From positions 48,516 to 112,515 of the forward strand of contig DLHY01000101.1 in assembly GCA_002483445.1 (NCBI GenBank): a stretch of DNA of 64,000 bases, read 5' to 3'. This DNA comes from Blastocatellia bacterium UBA7656. GTDB lineage: Bacteria; Acidobacteriota; Blastocatellia; UBA7656. The notes below the pieces were generated by a model. The model was not told the origin of the DNA, did no database searches, and was given only the letters and a program-made list of their open reading frames with translations. The stretch's first letter is position 1; the number at the start of each line of letters is the position of its first letter. A program made the position numbers and the translations under genes. Of the stretch, positions 50,712-60,270 are shown piece by piece.

Positions 50712-51947
50712 ATGGATAAGATCGATATCAGACCGGGATTTGCGCCTTACTTTCTGGCATCGGCAATGCTGATGTCGGCGGGGTCTGCTCTGACCAGAGC
50801 GGGGTGGATCGCGCCTGCCGCTGTGTTTATGCTCCTGCTTGCGCCCGTGTGGGTGGCTGCCGCGTTTGACCGAATAGAGTTCGACGGCTCGATGTTGCGC
50901 CATCGCGGGCCGATGGCCTTCCTCCTTCGCCTGCTGGGATTGAAGCGAGAGCTTGGCGTCGCTCATATCGAAAAGATCACCACCGAGGCCACGAGCGTCA
51001 GCATGAGGAGTGGGACAGCGAAGGTGAGTTATCGCACGCGAGTGAGCGGCCGCGGCGTCGAGATAGTTTTGCGGTCGCATCGATCTTCGTATCTGCCGTT
51101 CATCAAGGCTCTATTTCGCGCGGTCGGGCCGCACAAACTCGACCCGCGCTCCTTCGAACTTTACGAATACTTCGAAGCCGATCAATCGATTCGCGACACT
51201 CCCGTGTTGAGAAGCGAGATAGCCCTGATGCCCGCTCCCCTGCTTCGTCGCATCGCCAATTCGCTCCGACTCGCCGGTCGTTTGGCGCAGGCATCGAGTT
51301 ACTTTCGCATCGCTTACGAAAAAGAGCCGCGCAACCCGGAACTGCTTTACGAGATGTCACGCTTCTTTCGTTCGAGCGCGCAGATGGATGATGCGCGCCT
51401 GATTCAAAGATCGGATGCGTGTCTGCGACTCGCTTCGCGGCTCGCGGGCGAAGAGCCTGATCTGCTTGAGCGATTGGGCGAAGCTTTTTACGAGCGACTG
51501 GATTACAAGCGGGCGACGGATTGTTTTCGCCGCGCGCTTGCATTGGAGCCGAATCGATTTCGGTCGAACGTAGGGCTTGCCGAGATTGCTCTCAAGGACG
51601 GGAAACTTGCGCACGTGGCGCAGTATTACAACGCGGCTGCATCAGGCCCCGATATGACGCTTGCGCGAATGGCGGAGCGCGAGGCTCGATATTACGAGCG
51701 ATTGGCGAGCGATGAGGAATTTCTCGAACGCGAGCTTCGCCGTATCAGCATGGCGAATCAGATTCGATGGATGCGACGAGCGGCGGCTTTGACATTTTTC
51801 CTGTCGTGGCTGGTGGCCGTGAGCGCCGGGAGATTCTATCCGCAGGTGGAATATTTCACCTGGGCATTGATGGCGATGACTGTGATAGTGTGGGGAGGGG
51901 CGACCTTCGCGCTGCGATTCTTCCGCCGTCGCGATGATGATCATTGA
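50712..51947 (+). CDS. Membrane-anchored PH-like plus TPR protein
   Basis: 411 residues. An N-terminal pair of hydrophobic segments ('FLASAMLMSAGSALTRAGWIAPAAVFMLLLAPVWVAAAF' in parts) is followed by a PH/YokE-like beta region ('DRIEFDGSMLRHRGPMAFLLRLLGLKRELGVAHIEKITTEA'). TPRs lie at ~190-320 ('LAGRLAQASSYFRIAYEKEPRNPELLYEMSRFF', 'LLERLGEAFYERLDYKRATDCFRRALALEPN'). Two TM helices close the protein ('ALTFFLSWLVAVSAG', 'TWALMAMTVIVWGGATFAL'). No catalytic motif. Overlaps the convergent VWA gene by 7 bp. Confidence 0.75.
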   Translation: MDKIDIRPGFAPYFLASAMLMSAGSALTRAGWIAPAAVFMLLLAPVWVAAAFDRIEFDGSMLRHRGPMAFLLRLLGLKRELGVAHIEKITTEATSVSMRSGTAKVSYRTRVSGRGVEIVLRSHRSSYLPFIKALFRAVGPHKLDPRSFELYEYFEADQSIRDTPVLRSEIALMPAPLLRRIANSLRLAGRLAQASSYFRIAYEKEPRNPELLYEMSRFFRSSAQMDDARLIQRSDACLRLASRLAGEEPDLLERLGEAFYERLDYKRATDCFRRALALEPNRFRSNVGLAEIALKDGKLAHVAQYYNAAASGPDMTLARMAEREARYYERLASDEEFLERELRRISMANQIRWMRRAAALTFFLSWLVAVSAGRFYPQVEYFTWALMAMTVIVWGGATFALRFFRRRDDDH

Positions 51948-52921
51948 GACGGAGCTTTTTGCTGTACGATCATATTCGCCGCGCCTTCGCGTCTCTCTGC
52001 TTCTTTCGACATCTTCAGTTTTATTTCACGCACATTCACAACACGACTCGAAGATTTGTACTCAATGAGGTAGTACTTTCGCATAACGTCGACGAGCGCG
52101 GCGATCTTCGCTTCGATTTGTTCGCCCTTGAGATCGAAAACAAACCCTCCTGTCGCTTTCGTGTAAATCTCGAGGCTGCCGTCCGGCTCACGCCTCGTGT
52201 TATAGGTTAAAGGGCGACTGCTCGGATCAGTATGCATACGATCCACAATCTCTTTCAATGGAGGGTTGTATGATCTTCCATCGAGCGTTCGCGGCGTGAC
52301 GAGTCCGCAGACTATGCCGCCGGATCGCGACAGTTCGCCAAGAGCCTCTTTCCTCGGTCGATCAGGATAGCGCGGCGCGAAGTTGTCCGTGATCGCAATG
52401 ACGACCCGTCGGCTGTTCGCTACTGTAGCTTTGCCGAATTGAGTGACGGCCCGCAACATCGCGTCATCAAGATGAGTTCCAATTCGATCAAGTTTTACAG
52501 CCTCATCTATTTTTTTTATGCGGTCTTCGATGATCTGTTTATCGCGGGTGAAATCCTCAACGAGTTCGACTCCTTTTGCGAAAGCTATGATGGCAACCTC
52601 ATCTTCAGGCTTGAGACTTTTCGCTAATACCAGCGCAGCCTCTATGGTTGGCTTCATAATGTCTTTCATGCTTCCGCTCACATCGATCAGAAGAACCAGT
52701 GAAAGGGGCGCTTCGATCTCGCTGCACACGGCGGTATCCATTCTCCGGCCTCGCTCATAAATCAGGAAATCGTTTTTGCCAAGTCCGGCGATGAATTTCC
52801 CTGTCTCCTTTTTCAACACCGTTGCCTCAAGCGAAGCAGGAGCGGTATTGATTTCCTGTGAGAGGGATGCCGTCGCGGCGAGCATAAACGAAGCAAGAAC
52901 CATGAGTGTTTTGTTTTTCAT
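51941..52921 (-). CDS. Exported VWA-domain protein (VWFA-related type)
   Basis: 326 residues, SD AAGGAG. Residues 1-21 are a signal peptide. An N-terminal ~50-residue beta region ('VLKKETGKFIAGLGKNDFLIYERGRR') precedes the VWA domain, whose MIDAS is 'LVLLIDVSGSMKDI' (DxSxS) with the later Thr/Asp at 'GTHLDDAMLRAV' and 'VVIAITDNFAPR'. This matches the VWFA-related proteins abundant in Acidobacteriota. Likely a metal-dependent protein-binding factor in the envelope. Gap of 23 bp to the histidine kinase upstream. Confidence 0.87.
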   Translation of the reverse strand: MKNKTLMVLASFMLAATASLSQEINTAPASLEATVLKKETGKFIAGLGKNDFLIYERGRRMDTAVCSEIEAPLSLVLLIDVSGSMKDIMKPTIEAALVLAKSLKPEDEVAIIAFAKGVELVEDFTRDKQIIEDRIKKIDEAVKLDRIGTHLDDAMLRAVTQFGKATVANSRRVVIAITDNFAPRYPDRPRKEALGELSRSGGIVCGLVTPRTLDGRSYNPPLKEIVDRMHTDPSSRPLTYNTRREPDGSLEIYTKATGGFVFDLKGEQIEAKIAALVDVMRKYYLIEYKSSSRVVNVREIKLKMSKEAERREGAANMIVQQKAPSQ

Positions 52922-52944
52922 CTCACGCTCCTTTCACCGACGCA

Positions 52945-55017
52945 TTATACCTCTGCTGCCAGAGCAAGCGGAACGATCAGCCGGAACCTTGTGCCGTGAC
53001 CGTCGGCTACGGGGCTTTCAATTTCAATCGCGCCTCCAAGCTCAAGTGCGCGCCGACGGACTATCGCTAAGCCCAATCCCGTGCCGCGCGCCTTCGTCGT
53101 GTAAAAAGGCTCGAATATGCGCGCCTGCGCTTCTTCCGTTATCCCCGGCCCTGTGTCCGTCACTGATAAAATCAATGCCGCGCAATCCGCGTTTTCGTCA
53201 ATCAGACTCGATTCAATCACAACTTCTCCGCCTCTGTCCGTGGCTTGAATCGCGTTGAGCGCGAGATTGCCCAACGCTTCGCGCACGGCTGCCGATTGCG
53301 CGGCCTGAAGCGTCACATCGCAACACGACTCTACGCGCAACCCTACGCCGAGATCGGCGGCCTCTTTGCCGAACAGATCGATTATCGAAGCGATCATCTC
53401 TCGGAGCACCACCGGGCGCGTGTCCGCTTTGCTCGGACGCGAAAAAGCGAGCAGTTGCGAAACCGTCCGATTGAGCCGGTCTATCTCGCTCACGATCAAT
53501 TCCAAATCGCGATCATACTCGCGCAGATTATCTTCTTCTCTCATCACCTGAGCAATGGACTTGATCGCTGACAACGGATTTTTTACTTCGTGTGCTATGG
53601 TCGTGGCCATCTGTCCGAGCGTGGCCAGTTGCTCGTGGCTCGTAAGCTCGCGCTCAAGGCGGAGCTTTTCTTCGACCAGCCGACAGCTTTCAATCTCGAT
53701 TGCCACCTGTCCGGCAAGTATGCTGAGAACTTCGCCTTTTTCTGATGTGAGCGTGCGCTGGCTGGCGGTGATGAGCATAAGCCCTGTAAGCCCTCTCTCG
53801 CGCTTGAGCGCGTAGACGGCGTTTGCGCCAATCGAAGAGAGGTCTTCGTCGGATTCGATCACGTCGATTTCGCTTTGAATCATCTTTTCGGCAAGCCTTC
53901 GCTCCAAGCCCTCCTGCAATCGCTCGTCGAATAAAATTATTCGCACCCGTGTGAGATCAAGCCCCCGACGGATAGCTTCTTCCGTGTAGCGGATGAGCAA
54001 TTCGATCTCGCTCAATCCTGCGGCTCCCTTCGTCACCTGACGCACGACATCGCGATAAAGACCAATCTCGCGCGTGAACAACCGATGCGTCACGCGGTCA
54101 AGCATTCGCATCAGCGGCCCTGCAAGCGCAAACATTCCGAGTATCAACAACGCTTCTATCACGCCCGGTTTTAGATCGTAACGCTCGGCCAGTAATGGGT
54201 CGAGACGACGAACGATGTATGTGTAAGCGGCCATCATCACAACGGCGAGAGAGGCGTAAACGACGCTGCTTTTTATGATCACCTCGACCAGTTTGTAGCG
54301 ATAGATGTAGTAGGAGATGAAAAATGCGGGAAGAAGCGAGAGCAGCAGATAAGCGACCCAGAGGACATCGCTCGGCCCTGACCGGCGCACGCCGACGACC
54401 ATGAACTCGAAAATCCCTGTGACGAGAAGCAGCGCGGCAAGCTGTTTGAAAAACTTGCGCTCGTGTGTGGCCGCGGGGTCGAGCTTGTCTTTCATCGCCC
54501 ACGAAATCAAGGCCGAAGCCGAGAGCGCGAACAAGTACCAGACCGAATAGGGTATCAACAGCGGGCGGAGTTGATTGAAAAACGGTTTGTAGGGAAGAAA
54601 GGCGATGCGGTAAAAGGCGTAGGGCAAAAACAGCATCGGCGCATAAAAGGCCAGGGCGATCAGTTCGACCTTTCGCCGGGACATCGCTCGATAATTATCG
54701 AGATAACTCCAAACGGCGAGGTGCGCGGTCAGTATCGCCGAAGGGACGAGCGCGACTCCGATCATCGTGATCGAGTCCCATACTCTGAGCCACGAGGTCA
54801 GGCGATCTGATCCGACGAGCAGCACGTGCAGAGTCGTCAGCAGATTTCCCAAAAACCACGCGCCCAGACATACGCCGATGACGACGAAACAGCGTTCGGG
54901 CTGAGTGAGCGCTCGCTCGGAGCCGATTCTCCGTTTCCATATCAGAACAGCGACGTAGAGATGCAGCGCGGCTCCGGTGGCAAATCCCACGAGTTTGAGA
55001 ATTTCCAGCAGCGACAT
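52945..55017 (-). CDS. Membrane sensor histidine kinase with GAF-like region
   Basis: 690 residues. The N-terminal ~280 residues have about eight TM helices (7TM-like sensory region). A GAF-like part (~320-450) contains 'ILFDERLQEGLERRLAEKMIQ' and 'GLTGLMLITASQRTLTSEKGEVLSILAGQVAIEIESC' in parts. HisKA: 'LATLGQMATTIAHEVKNPLSAIKSIAQVM' with phospho-acceptor His476. HATPase_c: 'LGNLALNAIQATDRGGEVVIES' (N box), 'LSVTDTGPGITEEAQARIFEPFYTTKARGTGLGLAIVRRR' in parts (G1/F/G2). No response regulator is encoded nearby, so the partner is elsewhere. The cell-surface signal is unknown. Confidence 0.92.
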   Translation of the reverse strand: MSLLEILKLVGFATGAALHLYVAVLIWKRRIGSERALTQPERCFVVIGVCLGAWFLGNLLTTLHVLLVGSDRLTSWLRVWDSITMIGVALVPSAILTAHLAVWSYLDNYRAMSRRKVELIALAFYAPMLFLPYAFYRIAFLPYKPFFNQLRPLLIPYSVWYLFALSASALISWAMKDKLDPAATHERKFFKQLAALLLVTGIFEFMVVGVRRSGPSDVLWVAYLLLSLLPAFFISYYIYRYKLVEVIIKSSVVYASLAVVMMAAYTYIVRRLDPLLAERYDLKPGVIEALLILGMFALAGPLMRMLDRVTHRLFTREIGLYRDVVRQVTKGAAGLSEIELLIRYTEEAIRRGLDLTRVRIILFDERLQEGLERRLAEKMIQSEIDVIESDEDLSSIGANAVYALKRERGLTGLMLITASQRTLTSEKGEVLSILAGQVAIEIESCRLVEEKLRLERELTSHEQLATLGQMATTIAHEVKNPLSAIKSIAQVMREEDNLREYDRDLELIVSEIDRLNRTVSQLLAFSRPSKADTRPVVLREMIASIIDLFGKEAADLGVGLRVESCCDVTLQAAQSAAVREALGNLALNAIQATDRGGEVVIESSLIDENADCAALILSVTDTGPGITEEAQARIFEPFYTTKARGTGLGLAIVRRRALELGGAIEIESPVADGHGTRFRLIVPLALAAEV

Positions 55018-55024
55018 AAGTGCT

Positions 55025-55130
55025 AAGGCAAAAGGTAAAAGGTAAAAGGCACAAATGGAAGCCTGCGCAATGGGGGCAAATGTTTGCGACGCTTTTCTAC
55101 TTTTTCATTTTGCCTTTTTACTTTTGCCTT
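55025..55130. repeat. Heptad-phased inverted repeat upstream of histidine kinase
   Basis: The left arm is AAGGCAAAAGGTAAAAGG, 7-nt phased as GGCAAAA, GGTAAAA, GGTAAAA, GGCA. The right arm, TGCCTTTTTACTTTTGCCTT at 55111-55130, is its imperfect inverse. It lies between the kinase start and the upstream gene's stop, where a terminator for the zinc-ribbon gene is plausible. Confidence 0.5.
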
Positions 55131-55238
55131 CCGTGGATGAGTGTCGCGTCCTGCGCGATTAAACTCTAATCGCGGAGGGAAGGGATGTCAAAGCAGGCGG
55201 GCGAAGTTTCCGACCGTTCGATTCGTCTGATGCCGGGT

Positions 55239-55730
55239 TCAAGATGATTTTCGTCGCGCTTTTTCGCCTGGATGTTTGGTTGTATTTTCGATAACGCTCG
55301 GCGGAACGGCGCGGTTGAAATCGGATTCGTTCAATGATGCTTTCGGCTTTGCTGATTCAATAAGCGGATTTGTATCGAGCGATTCGGTTTCAACCTTCTC
55401 TTCCATTTTTCTTTTCGGAAAATGTTTTTTCAACTGCCTTGTCCGCCAGAATGTCTGCGCCTGCCAGAAAAACATCGCCGTCAAAAAACCTGCTGTAATA
55501 TAAATCAAGGGCGGCGTATTCTCTCTGCCGGTAAAAAACGCATGAAGCAAAATCGCCAGCGTGCCGCTTACAATCGCGGTCATCAGGCTTAAAACGCTAT
55601 TGGCCGTCAAATGTTGTTCGGGCGGAATCTCTTTTTTCTGGAGTTTATCGAAATCAGGCAAAAAGGTTCCGCATTGACGGCAGAATGTTTCAGGCTTCTG
55701 GTCGGGGTTTCCGCATTTAGGGCAGAACAT
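55239..55730 (-). CDS. Zinc-ribbon membrane protein
   Basis: 163 residues. The N-terminus is a zinc ribbon, CPKCGN...CRQCG (CxxC x12 CxxC; Cys 3, 6, 17, 20). Two TM helices follow (~45-65 and ~72-90: 'SVLSLMTAIVSGTLAILLHAFF', 'PLIYITAGFLTAMFFWQ'). The rest is charged and without clear fold. Short 'zinc_ribbon_2' membrane proteins of this type are common and of unknown role. Confidence 0.7.
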   Translation of the reverse strand: MFCPKCGNPDQKPETFCRQCGTFLPDFDKLQKKEIPPEQHLTANSVLSLMTAIVSGTLAILLHAFFTGRENTPPLIYITAGFLTAMFFWQAQTFWRTRQLKKHFPKRKMEEKVETESLDTNPLIESAKPKASLNESDFNRAVPPSVIENTTKHPGEKARRKSS

Positions 55731-55976
55731 GTTTTTTTGCTCTTTGTCCTTTGCCAGTTGTTTTTCCTAAAGTTCGGCTGGATAGATTACGGTTATATCT
55801 CTGAAGATGTTCGATCACGCTTGCCGCGTTTCGATTCTTCGTCGATCAAATCGAGTTCGCATGTGACTCGTCTCGATTTTCGTTTTCGTGTCGAATGAAT
55901 TTACGATGTCGCGCGGTCAGATTCGATTTTCAAATCCGACTGCGCGACGATGGCTGATGAGTGGAGGGGAAGAGGC

Positions 55977-56189
55977 TCACTTATCGAACTCTTCGAGAAT
56001 TCTTTTTGCGATTGCTTCGCGGTCGTCGCGGCGGCGGATCTTTCGGCGGCGGTCGCTGCCTTCGTTGTCTATCCAGGTGACGGCGTCGAGTATTACGAGG
56101 GTGTCGACGGAATAGCGCATCGAGCGCCGCCGCTCTGCTTTGCGGCGCTCAGTCTGAGAACGCCTGTCTTTCCCTTTCGAGGCAGCCAT
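55977..56189 (-). CDS. Small highly basic hypothetical protein
   Basis: 70 residues with an unusual density of Arg: 'DRRSQTERRKAERRRSMRY' and 'DRRRKIRRRDDREAIAKR', around a hydrophobic centre 'VDTLVILDAVTWID'. A weak SD (GCGAGG) precedes the ATG. No family recognised. Coding is likely but not certain given the length and the charged composition. Confidence 0.5.
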   Translation of the reverse strand: MAASKGKDRRSQTERRKAERRRSMRYSVDTLVILDAVTWIDNEGSDRRRKIRRRDDREAIAKRILEEFDK

Positions 56190-56370
56190 ACGAACCTCGC
56201 CACTCGGTCATCGTGTGAGGGAAGGCGCGGGGTTTCTCTATGTCACAAGGGTTGAGTTTCTTGTTTTTCGAGCAAGAAGTTTTGCGAAAAAGGCGAGAAG
56301 ATGCTCTTGCCTTTTCCCTTTACCTTTTGCCTTGCGGCTCGAGCCGCGCTGTGTTTTTCAAAGCCCGGTC

Positions 56371-56799
56371 TCAGGGCAGAGTCATCCGGTTAAAGAACAT
56401 CGGGCGACGCGAATCCGTGTCCTCTTGGGGCTTCCAGTCGGGACGGATGAATTCCACCTCCATCAGTTCGGTGCCTTCGCCGCTGAATATGGCTTCTCGC
56501 ATCGTGCTTGCTTCCGAGCGCAGGTATTCGACCTTTTCCAAAACGCTGTCGCGCTCCGAGCGCACGGCTTCGAGTTTGAGGTGAAGGCGATTGACTTCCG
56601 TCTGATGCTCTTCGATCTCGCGGCAGACGAGGAAATCTTCTTCCTCGAATGCAGACACGCGGCGATAGAGCGCCGCCGCCTGATCCTCCAGAGCTTCGGC
56701 CATCTGTTGAAGCATAGCTCGCTTGAAGTGGCCCGATATGGCTTTGCCCATCTGCATCGGATCATCTTCTGTTGGCATTAGAAATTCCTCTCTTTCCAT
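56371..56799 (-). CDS. Hypothetical coiled-coil protein
   Basis: 142 residues. Two starts are good: the ATG at 56799 (GAGAGG 7 nt upstream) and the ATG at 56778 (GAGAGG 8 nt upstream). The centre is a strongly charged helix with heptad character ('ALEDQAAALYRRVSAFEEEDFLVCREIEEHQTEVNRLHLKLEAVRSERDSVLEKVEYL' in parts). No domain recognised. It is 29 bp upstream of the HD-GYP gene's stop, not cotranscribed with it by spacing alone but in the same direction and order. Confidence 0.6.
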   Translation of the reverse strand: MEREEFLMPTEDDPMQMGKAISGHFKRAMLQQMAEALEDQAAALYRRVSAFEEEDFLVCREIEEHQTEVNRLHLKLEAVRSERDSVLEKVEYLRSEASTMREAIFSGEGTELMEVEFIRPDWKPQEDTDSRRPMFFNRMTLP

Positions 56800-56827
56800 T
56801 TTTTCCTCTCATCCGTTTCTTTGAGTG

Positions 56828-59257
56828 TTAGCGGAATGTCGCCAGGCGCAGCGGCCCTGAGGGTTGTCGGCGACGCATTTTGTCTTCGTACATTCGCTGG
56901 TCTGCCACTTCCATCAATTCATCTATCGTGTGCCCATCCGCGCCATAAGCGGCATAGCCTATGGAAATGCCGACGTAGGCCGTGCGGGCTGGCCTCACTT
57001 CATGCTCAAGGCTGTCGACTGCCGACTGCACGCGAACCTTGAGATCGATGACTACCTCCGGCGTTGCGCGATGCAGCACGGCGGCGAACTCATCGCCCGC
57101 GTAACGTATCAACGTGTCGCCCGTGCGCAACTGCGCGCGGACTATCTGAGCCACTCGGCGCAGCACTCCGTCGCCCGCCGCATGTCCGTAAGAGTCGTTG
57201 ACATTTTTCAGGCCGTCGAGATCCATCATCATCAGCGCAATCGGGTAGCCGTGGCGCTCGGCCCGACTTCGCTCCTGATCGAAGAAGCTGTAGAGATAGC
57301 GCGCGTTGGGAAGCCCCGTAAGGTTATCCGTGAGCGCGCTCTCTTTGGTTCGCTCGAATACGAGCGCGTTATGAAGAGCGGCTGCCGCGTGCGCCGAAAT
57401 GGTTTCGAGCAACCGCATCTCATCAGCCGAGTACTGACGGTCTTCTTCGGAATAGAGCGCCAGCGCGCCGACGAGTTGGTCTCCCTTGAGCAGCGGGAAT
57501 GTTGCTGTGGAGCGATAAGCGGCGGCGGCGTATCCGAGCGGCGCTTTGAGGTCGGCAAGCGGGCTGCCGCCTATGAGCGCCTGTCGATTGCGCGCAACCC
57601 ATCCGGCTCCCCTCTCGCCTATTGCGATCTCCATACCCCTGAGCGCGTCGGCGTTTCTGCCTATGGCGTAAGCCGCCTGCAATCGCTCTTCTTCGGCCAG
57701 GTAGATGACCAGAGTGGTGAAGTTGGCGACGCTTTCAAGCTTGGCCCCGACTATCGATAGAACTTCCGAAAGCTTGAGGGCCGAACCGAGCGTCTGCGAA
57801 ATCTCGTAGAGCGAGAGCGCTTCTCTCTGCGCGGCGGAGATATCGCGCAGAGCTTTTTCAGTTCCGGTTTCCGCAGCGAGATCGAATCCGCGCTCGATGG
57901 GATTGCCTGTGATCGGTTCGACATTCGAAAGATGAGCGTCGAGCGAGCCGGTTACAGGCAGTCGGTCTTCGAGCGAATCGATTATCTCAAGGAAAGTTTC
58001 AAGCACACGCGGGTCGAACATCTGACCCGACTCGCGGCTCATCATCTCTATCGCCTGCTCGCGCGAGTACCGCTGGCGATAAGGGCGATTGGTCGTAAGC
58101 GCCTCATAGCAATCGATTATTGCGATTATGCGCGCGCCGAGCGGTATCTCTTCGCCTCGGAGTCCGTCGGGGTAGCCCGTGCCGTCGAATCTCTCGTGGT
58201 GGTGTTTGATGATGGGAACGACCTGATAAGGAAATTCTATATTGCTGAGTATGTTCGCGCCGACTACGGGGTGAATCATCACCTTCGAATACTCTGCCGG
58301 GGTCAGCTTGCCCGGTTTGCTCAGTATGTATTCGGGGACGGCCAGCTTGCCTATGTCGTGGAGGAGCGCGGCGGCCTTGAGTCCTTCCATCTGATCTTCG
58401 GCGTAGTCGAGCGAGCGGGCCAGCCCTTCAGACAGTTTGCGCACGCGCTGAACGTGGCCGCGATTGAGCGGGTCGCGGGCATCGATGGCTGAGGTGAGAG
58501 CTTCTATGGTGGAGAGGTGAAGCTGCGCGAGTTTTTCTATGTGGCGGTTGGTCGCCTCGACCTTTCCGAGATAAGTTTTATACGCCACATAAGTCAGCAG
58601 TATCACGGGAAGCGATATGGCTACGGCATAGAAGCCGAACACGACGATTGCTTTGCAGATGACTCCCGCTGCCATCGCCCCGATGAAGAAAGTACCTGAT
58701 GTCCACAGGTAATTCTCCGCCCAGTTTTTCAGCACATTCTCTTTGCGCCACAGGGCGACCGCTGCCGCCACTATGCTTGTGTTGACGATGCAGTTGACCA
58801 GAGCGAGGAACGCAAGCGCGAAAGGAAGCGTGGCCAAACGGTCAGCGTCGCGGATGAGCAGATCGAGCGGCCCGAAAAGTTTTATTGTCAGCAGCGAAGA
58901 TACCAGCACCGCCAGATTCATCCCTGATACGTTTATGCCGACGGTCGCTATCTGATGGCTCTTGACGCAGCGGGGCGAGCGCGCAAGTCCGTCTACAGAG
59001 GCAAGTATGGCAGCCGCCCAAGGGCCGAGCATCAGCACACCTATATAAATGAGCGTGTCAGTGAGCGTGATTTTGGTGCTGACTCCCGGCACCCATATTT
59101 CCGCTCGCCACGAGATGAGCGTCAGAAAGGTGAGCAGAAACATCCAGTCCAGTCGGACAGGCTCGGCGTGAAGGCGATACATTGAGTAAGCAAGCGCGAG
59201 AAGACCCGTTGCTGATACAACCAGTGTGAATAATTTTGTCAGGCGGGTATGCTGCAC
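56828..59257 (-). CDS. Membrane HD-GYP + GAF + GGDEF protein (bifunctional c-di-GMP enzyme candidate)
   Basis: 809 residues from the GTG at 59257 (AGGTGAGG upstream); a GTG at 59302 is open but lacks an SD. About eight TM helices fill residues ~1-225. HD-GYP: 'LLHDIGKLAVPEYIL' (His300, Asp301), 'HHERFDGTGYPDGLRGEEIPLG', a complete signature for c-di-GMP hydrolysis. A GAF domain covers ~475-640. GGDEF: 'RYAGDEFAAVL' (AGDEF at ~720-724), which keeps the catalytic G-D-E-F with a tolerated first residue, and 'LTDNLTGLPNARYLYSFF' opens it. Both synthesis and breakdown of c-di-GMP may be possible. The minus-strand gene stands alone. Confidence 0.9.
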   Translation of the reverse strand: MQHTRLTKLFTLVVSATGLLALAYSMYRLHAEPVRLDWMFLLTFLTLISWRAEIWVPGVSTKITLTDTLIYIGVLMLGPWAAAILASVDGLARSPRCVKSHQIATVGINVSGMNLAVLVSSLLTIKLFGPLDLLIRDADRLATLPFALAFLALVNCIVNTSIVAAAVALWRKENVLKNWAENYLWTSGTFFIGAMAAGVICKAIVVFGFYAVAISLPVILLTYVAYKTYLGKVEATNRHIEKLAQLHLSTIEALTSAIDARDPLNRGHVQRVRKLSEGLARSLDYAEDQMEGLKAAALLHDIGKLAVPEYILSKPGKLTPAEYSKVMIHPVVGANILSNIEFPYQVVPIIKHHHERFDGTGYPDGLRGEEIPLGARIIAIIDCYEALTTNRPYRQRYSREQAIEMMSRESGQMFDPRVLETFLEIIDSLEDRLPVTGSLDAHLSNVEPITGNPIERGFDLAAETGTEKALRDISAAQREALSLYEISQTLGSALKLSEVLSIVGAKLESVANFTTLVIYLAEEERLQAAYAIGRNADALRGMEIAIGERGAGWVARNRQALIGGSPLADLKAPLGYAAAAYRSTATFPLLKGDQLVGALALYSEEDRQYSADEMRLLETISAHAAAALHNALVFERTKESALTDNLTGLPNARYLYSFFDQERSRAERHGYPIALMMMDLDGLKNVNDSYGHAAGDGVLRRVAQIVRAQLRTGDTLIRYAGDEFAAVLHRATPEVVIDLKVRVQSAVDSLEHEVRPARTAYVGISIGYAAYGADGHTIDELMEVADQRMYEDKMRRRQPSGPLRLATFR

Positions 59258-59669
59258 TGTTTGCCTCACCTTTTGAGAAGAACCCCCCGGATAGCCCGAC
59301 ACGCTGCCAGGTCTGGCTTCGAGCGAAGAAACCTTTTCAGTCTGATTTTCAGAAGAGCTATCCGACCCGTTTACAGTCTGCTAGAAACGGCGGGATACGA
59401 AGCTTCGTCCTTAGCAACGACGGATTTTTATTCAATACTTGTGCCGCTCGCGCTCTTTTATTTTAAGGAGATTGTATGTGGGAATTAGACCGGGAAGGTT
59501 AAAGGAATGCGCGAGCGTGTGGAAAACATCAACAGTCAATATGGTTGTCGCTATCAACCATCTTCATTCAATTTGACGGAAGAAAAGAATCTCTGACAAA
59601 AACTCTTTTTGGAGTAGAAGAAAATCCTGCGCTTCCTGTCTAATATGAGTGAGGCGTTTTTTCAGTCTG
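59258..59669. other. Intergenic region before ECF sigma gene
   Basis: 412 bp between the HD-GYP gene and the sigma factor. The dyad TGGTTG-7-CAACCA lies at 59542-59560, and TTGACG at 59573 has no good -10. It is a likely autoregulated promoter region, but no consensus ECF site can be assigned. Confidence 0.35.
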
Positions 59670-60248
59670 ATGAAATCTCAAAAGGATCATTCCCTGTCGG
59701 ACGAGCGCGCGCTCGTCCTTCTCGCCCAGATTGGCGACCGGGCGGCATTGCGCGAAATCTATGACCGTCACCGCGACCGGGTTCATCGGGTGGTTTTCTA
59801 TTCGCTCGACGAACCGCTTCTGGTCGAAGATGTGCTTCAAACCATCTTTCTGAAAATCTATCGCGCGCTCCCACATTTTCGTTTCGAAGCACTGCTTTCA
59901 ACCTGGATATATCGCATCGCGCTCAATGAATGCCTCAATCACAATCAGCGACGACGCCCCGATCAGGTGCCGCTTGACGCCATACTCGGAAGCGGCGAAG
60001 AGATAGACCCGGCTGAAGCTGTAGACGATCAGCACGCGCGCAGAGAGGTGAGCCGGATACTTCAACAAGCTGTTTTGGATTTGCCGCCGCGACTTCGCTC
60101 GGTCGTCGTCCTCAAATACGTCGAGGGTCTCTCTTACGATGAGATCGCCCGTGTGCTTGAATGCGCGCCGGGGACTGTGGCCTCGCGGCTCAGTCGCGCG
60201 CTCATTCAAATGGAAGAGCGACTGCGCCCCCTCAGGGGGCTGTTATGA
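59670..60248 (+). CDS. ECF-type RNA polymerase sigma factor
   Basis: 192 residues from the ATG at 59670; a GTG at 59649 is also open. Region 2 is 'LVEDVLQTIFLKIYRALPHFRFEALLSTWIYRIALNECLNHNQRR' in parts and region 4 is 'LPPRLRSVVVLKYVEGLSYDEIARVLECAPGTVASRLSRAL', a full two-domain ECF factor. It directs RNA polymerase to a target promoter and is controlled by the zinc anti-sigma 22 bp downstream. The TonB receptor after that is a likely target or signal source. Confidence 0.9.
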   Translation: MKSQKDHSLSDERALVLLAQIGDRAALREIYDRHRDRVHRVVFYSLDEPLLVEDVLQTIFLKIYRALPHFRFEALLSTWIYRIALNECLNHNQRRRPDQVPLDAILGSGEEIDPAEAVDDQHARREVSRILQQAVLDLPPRLRSVVVLKYVEGLSYDEIARVLECAPGTVASRLSRALIQMEERLRPLRGLL

Positions 60249-60270
60249 ATGAACCAGTGGAGATGTAATT

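Noticed and set aside
56215..56781. 188-codon plus-strand frame
   Set aside because: It lies largely opposite the coiled-coil gene, has no SD and no recognisable domain; treated as a shadow.
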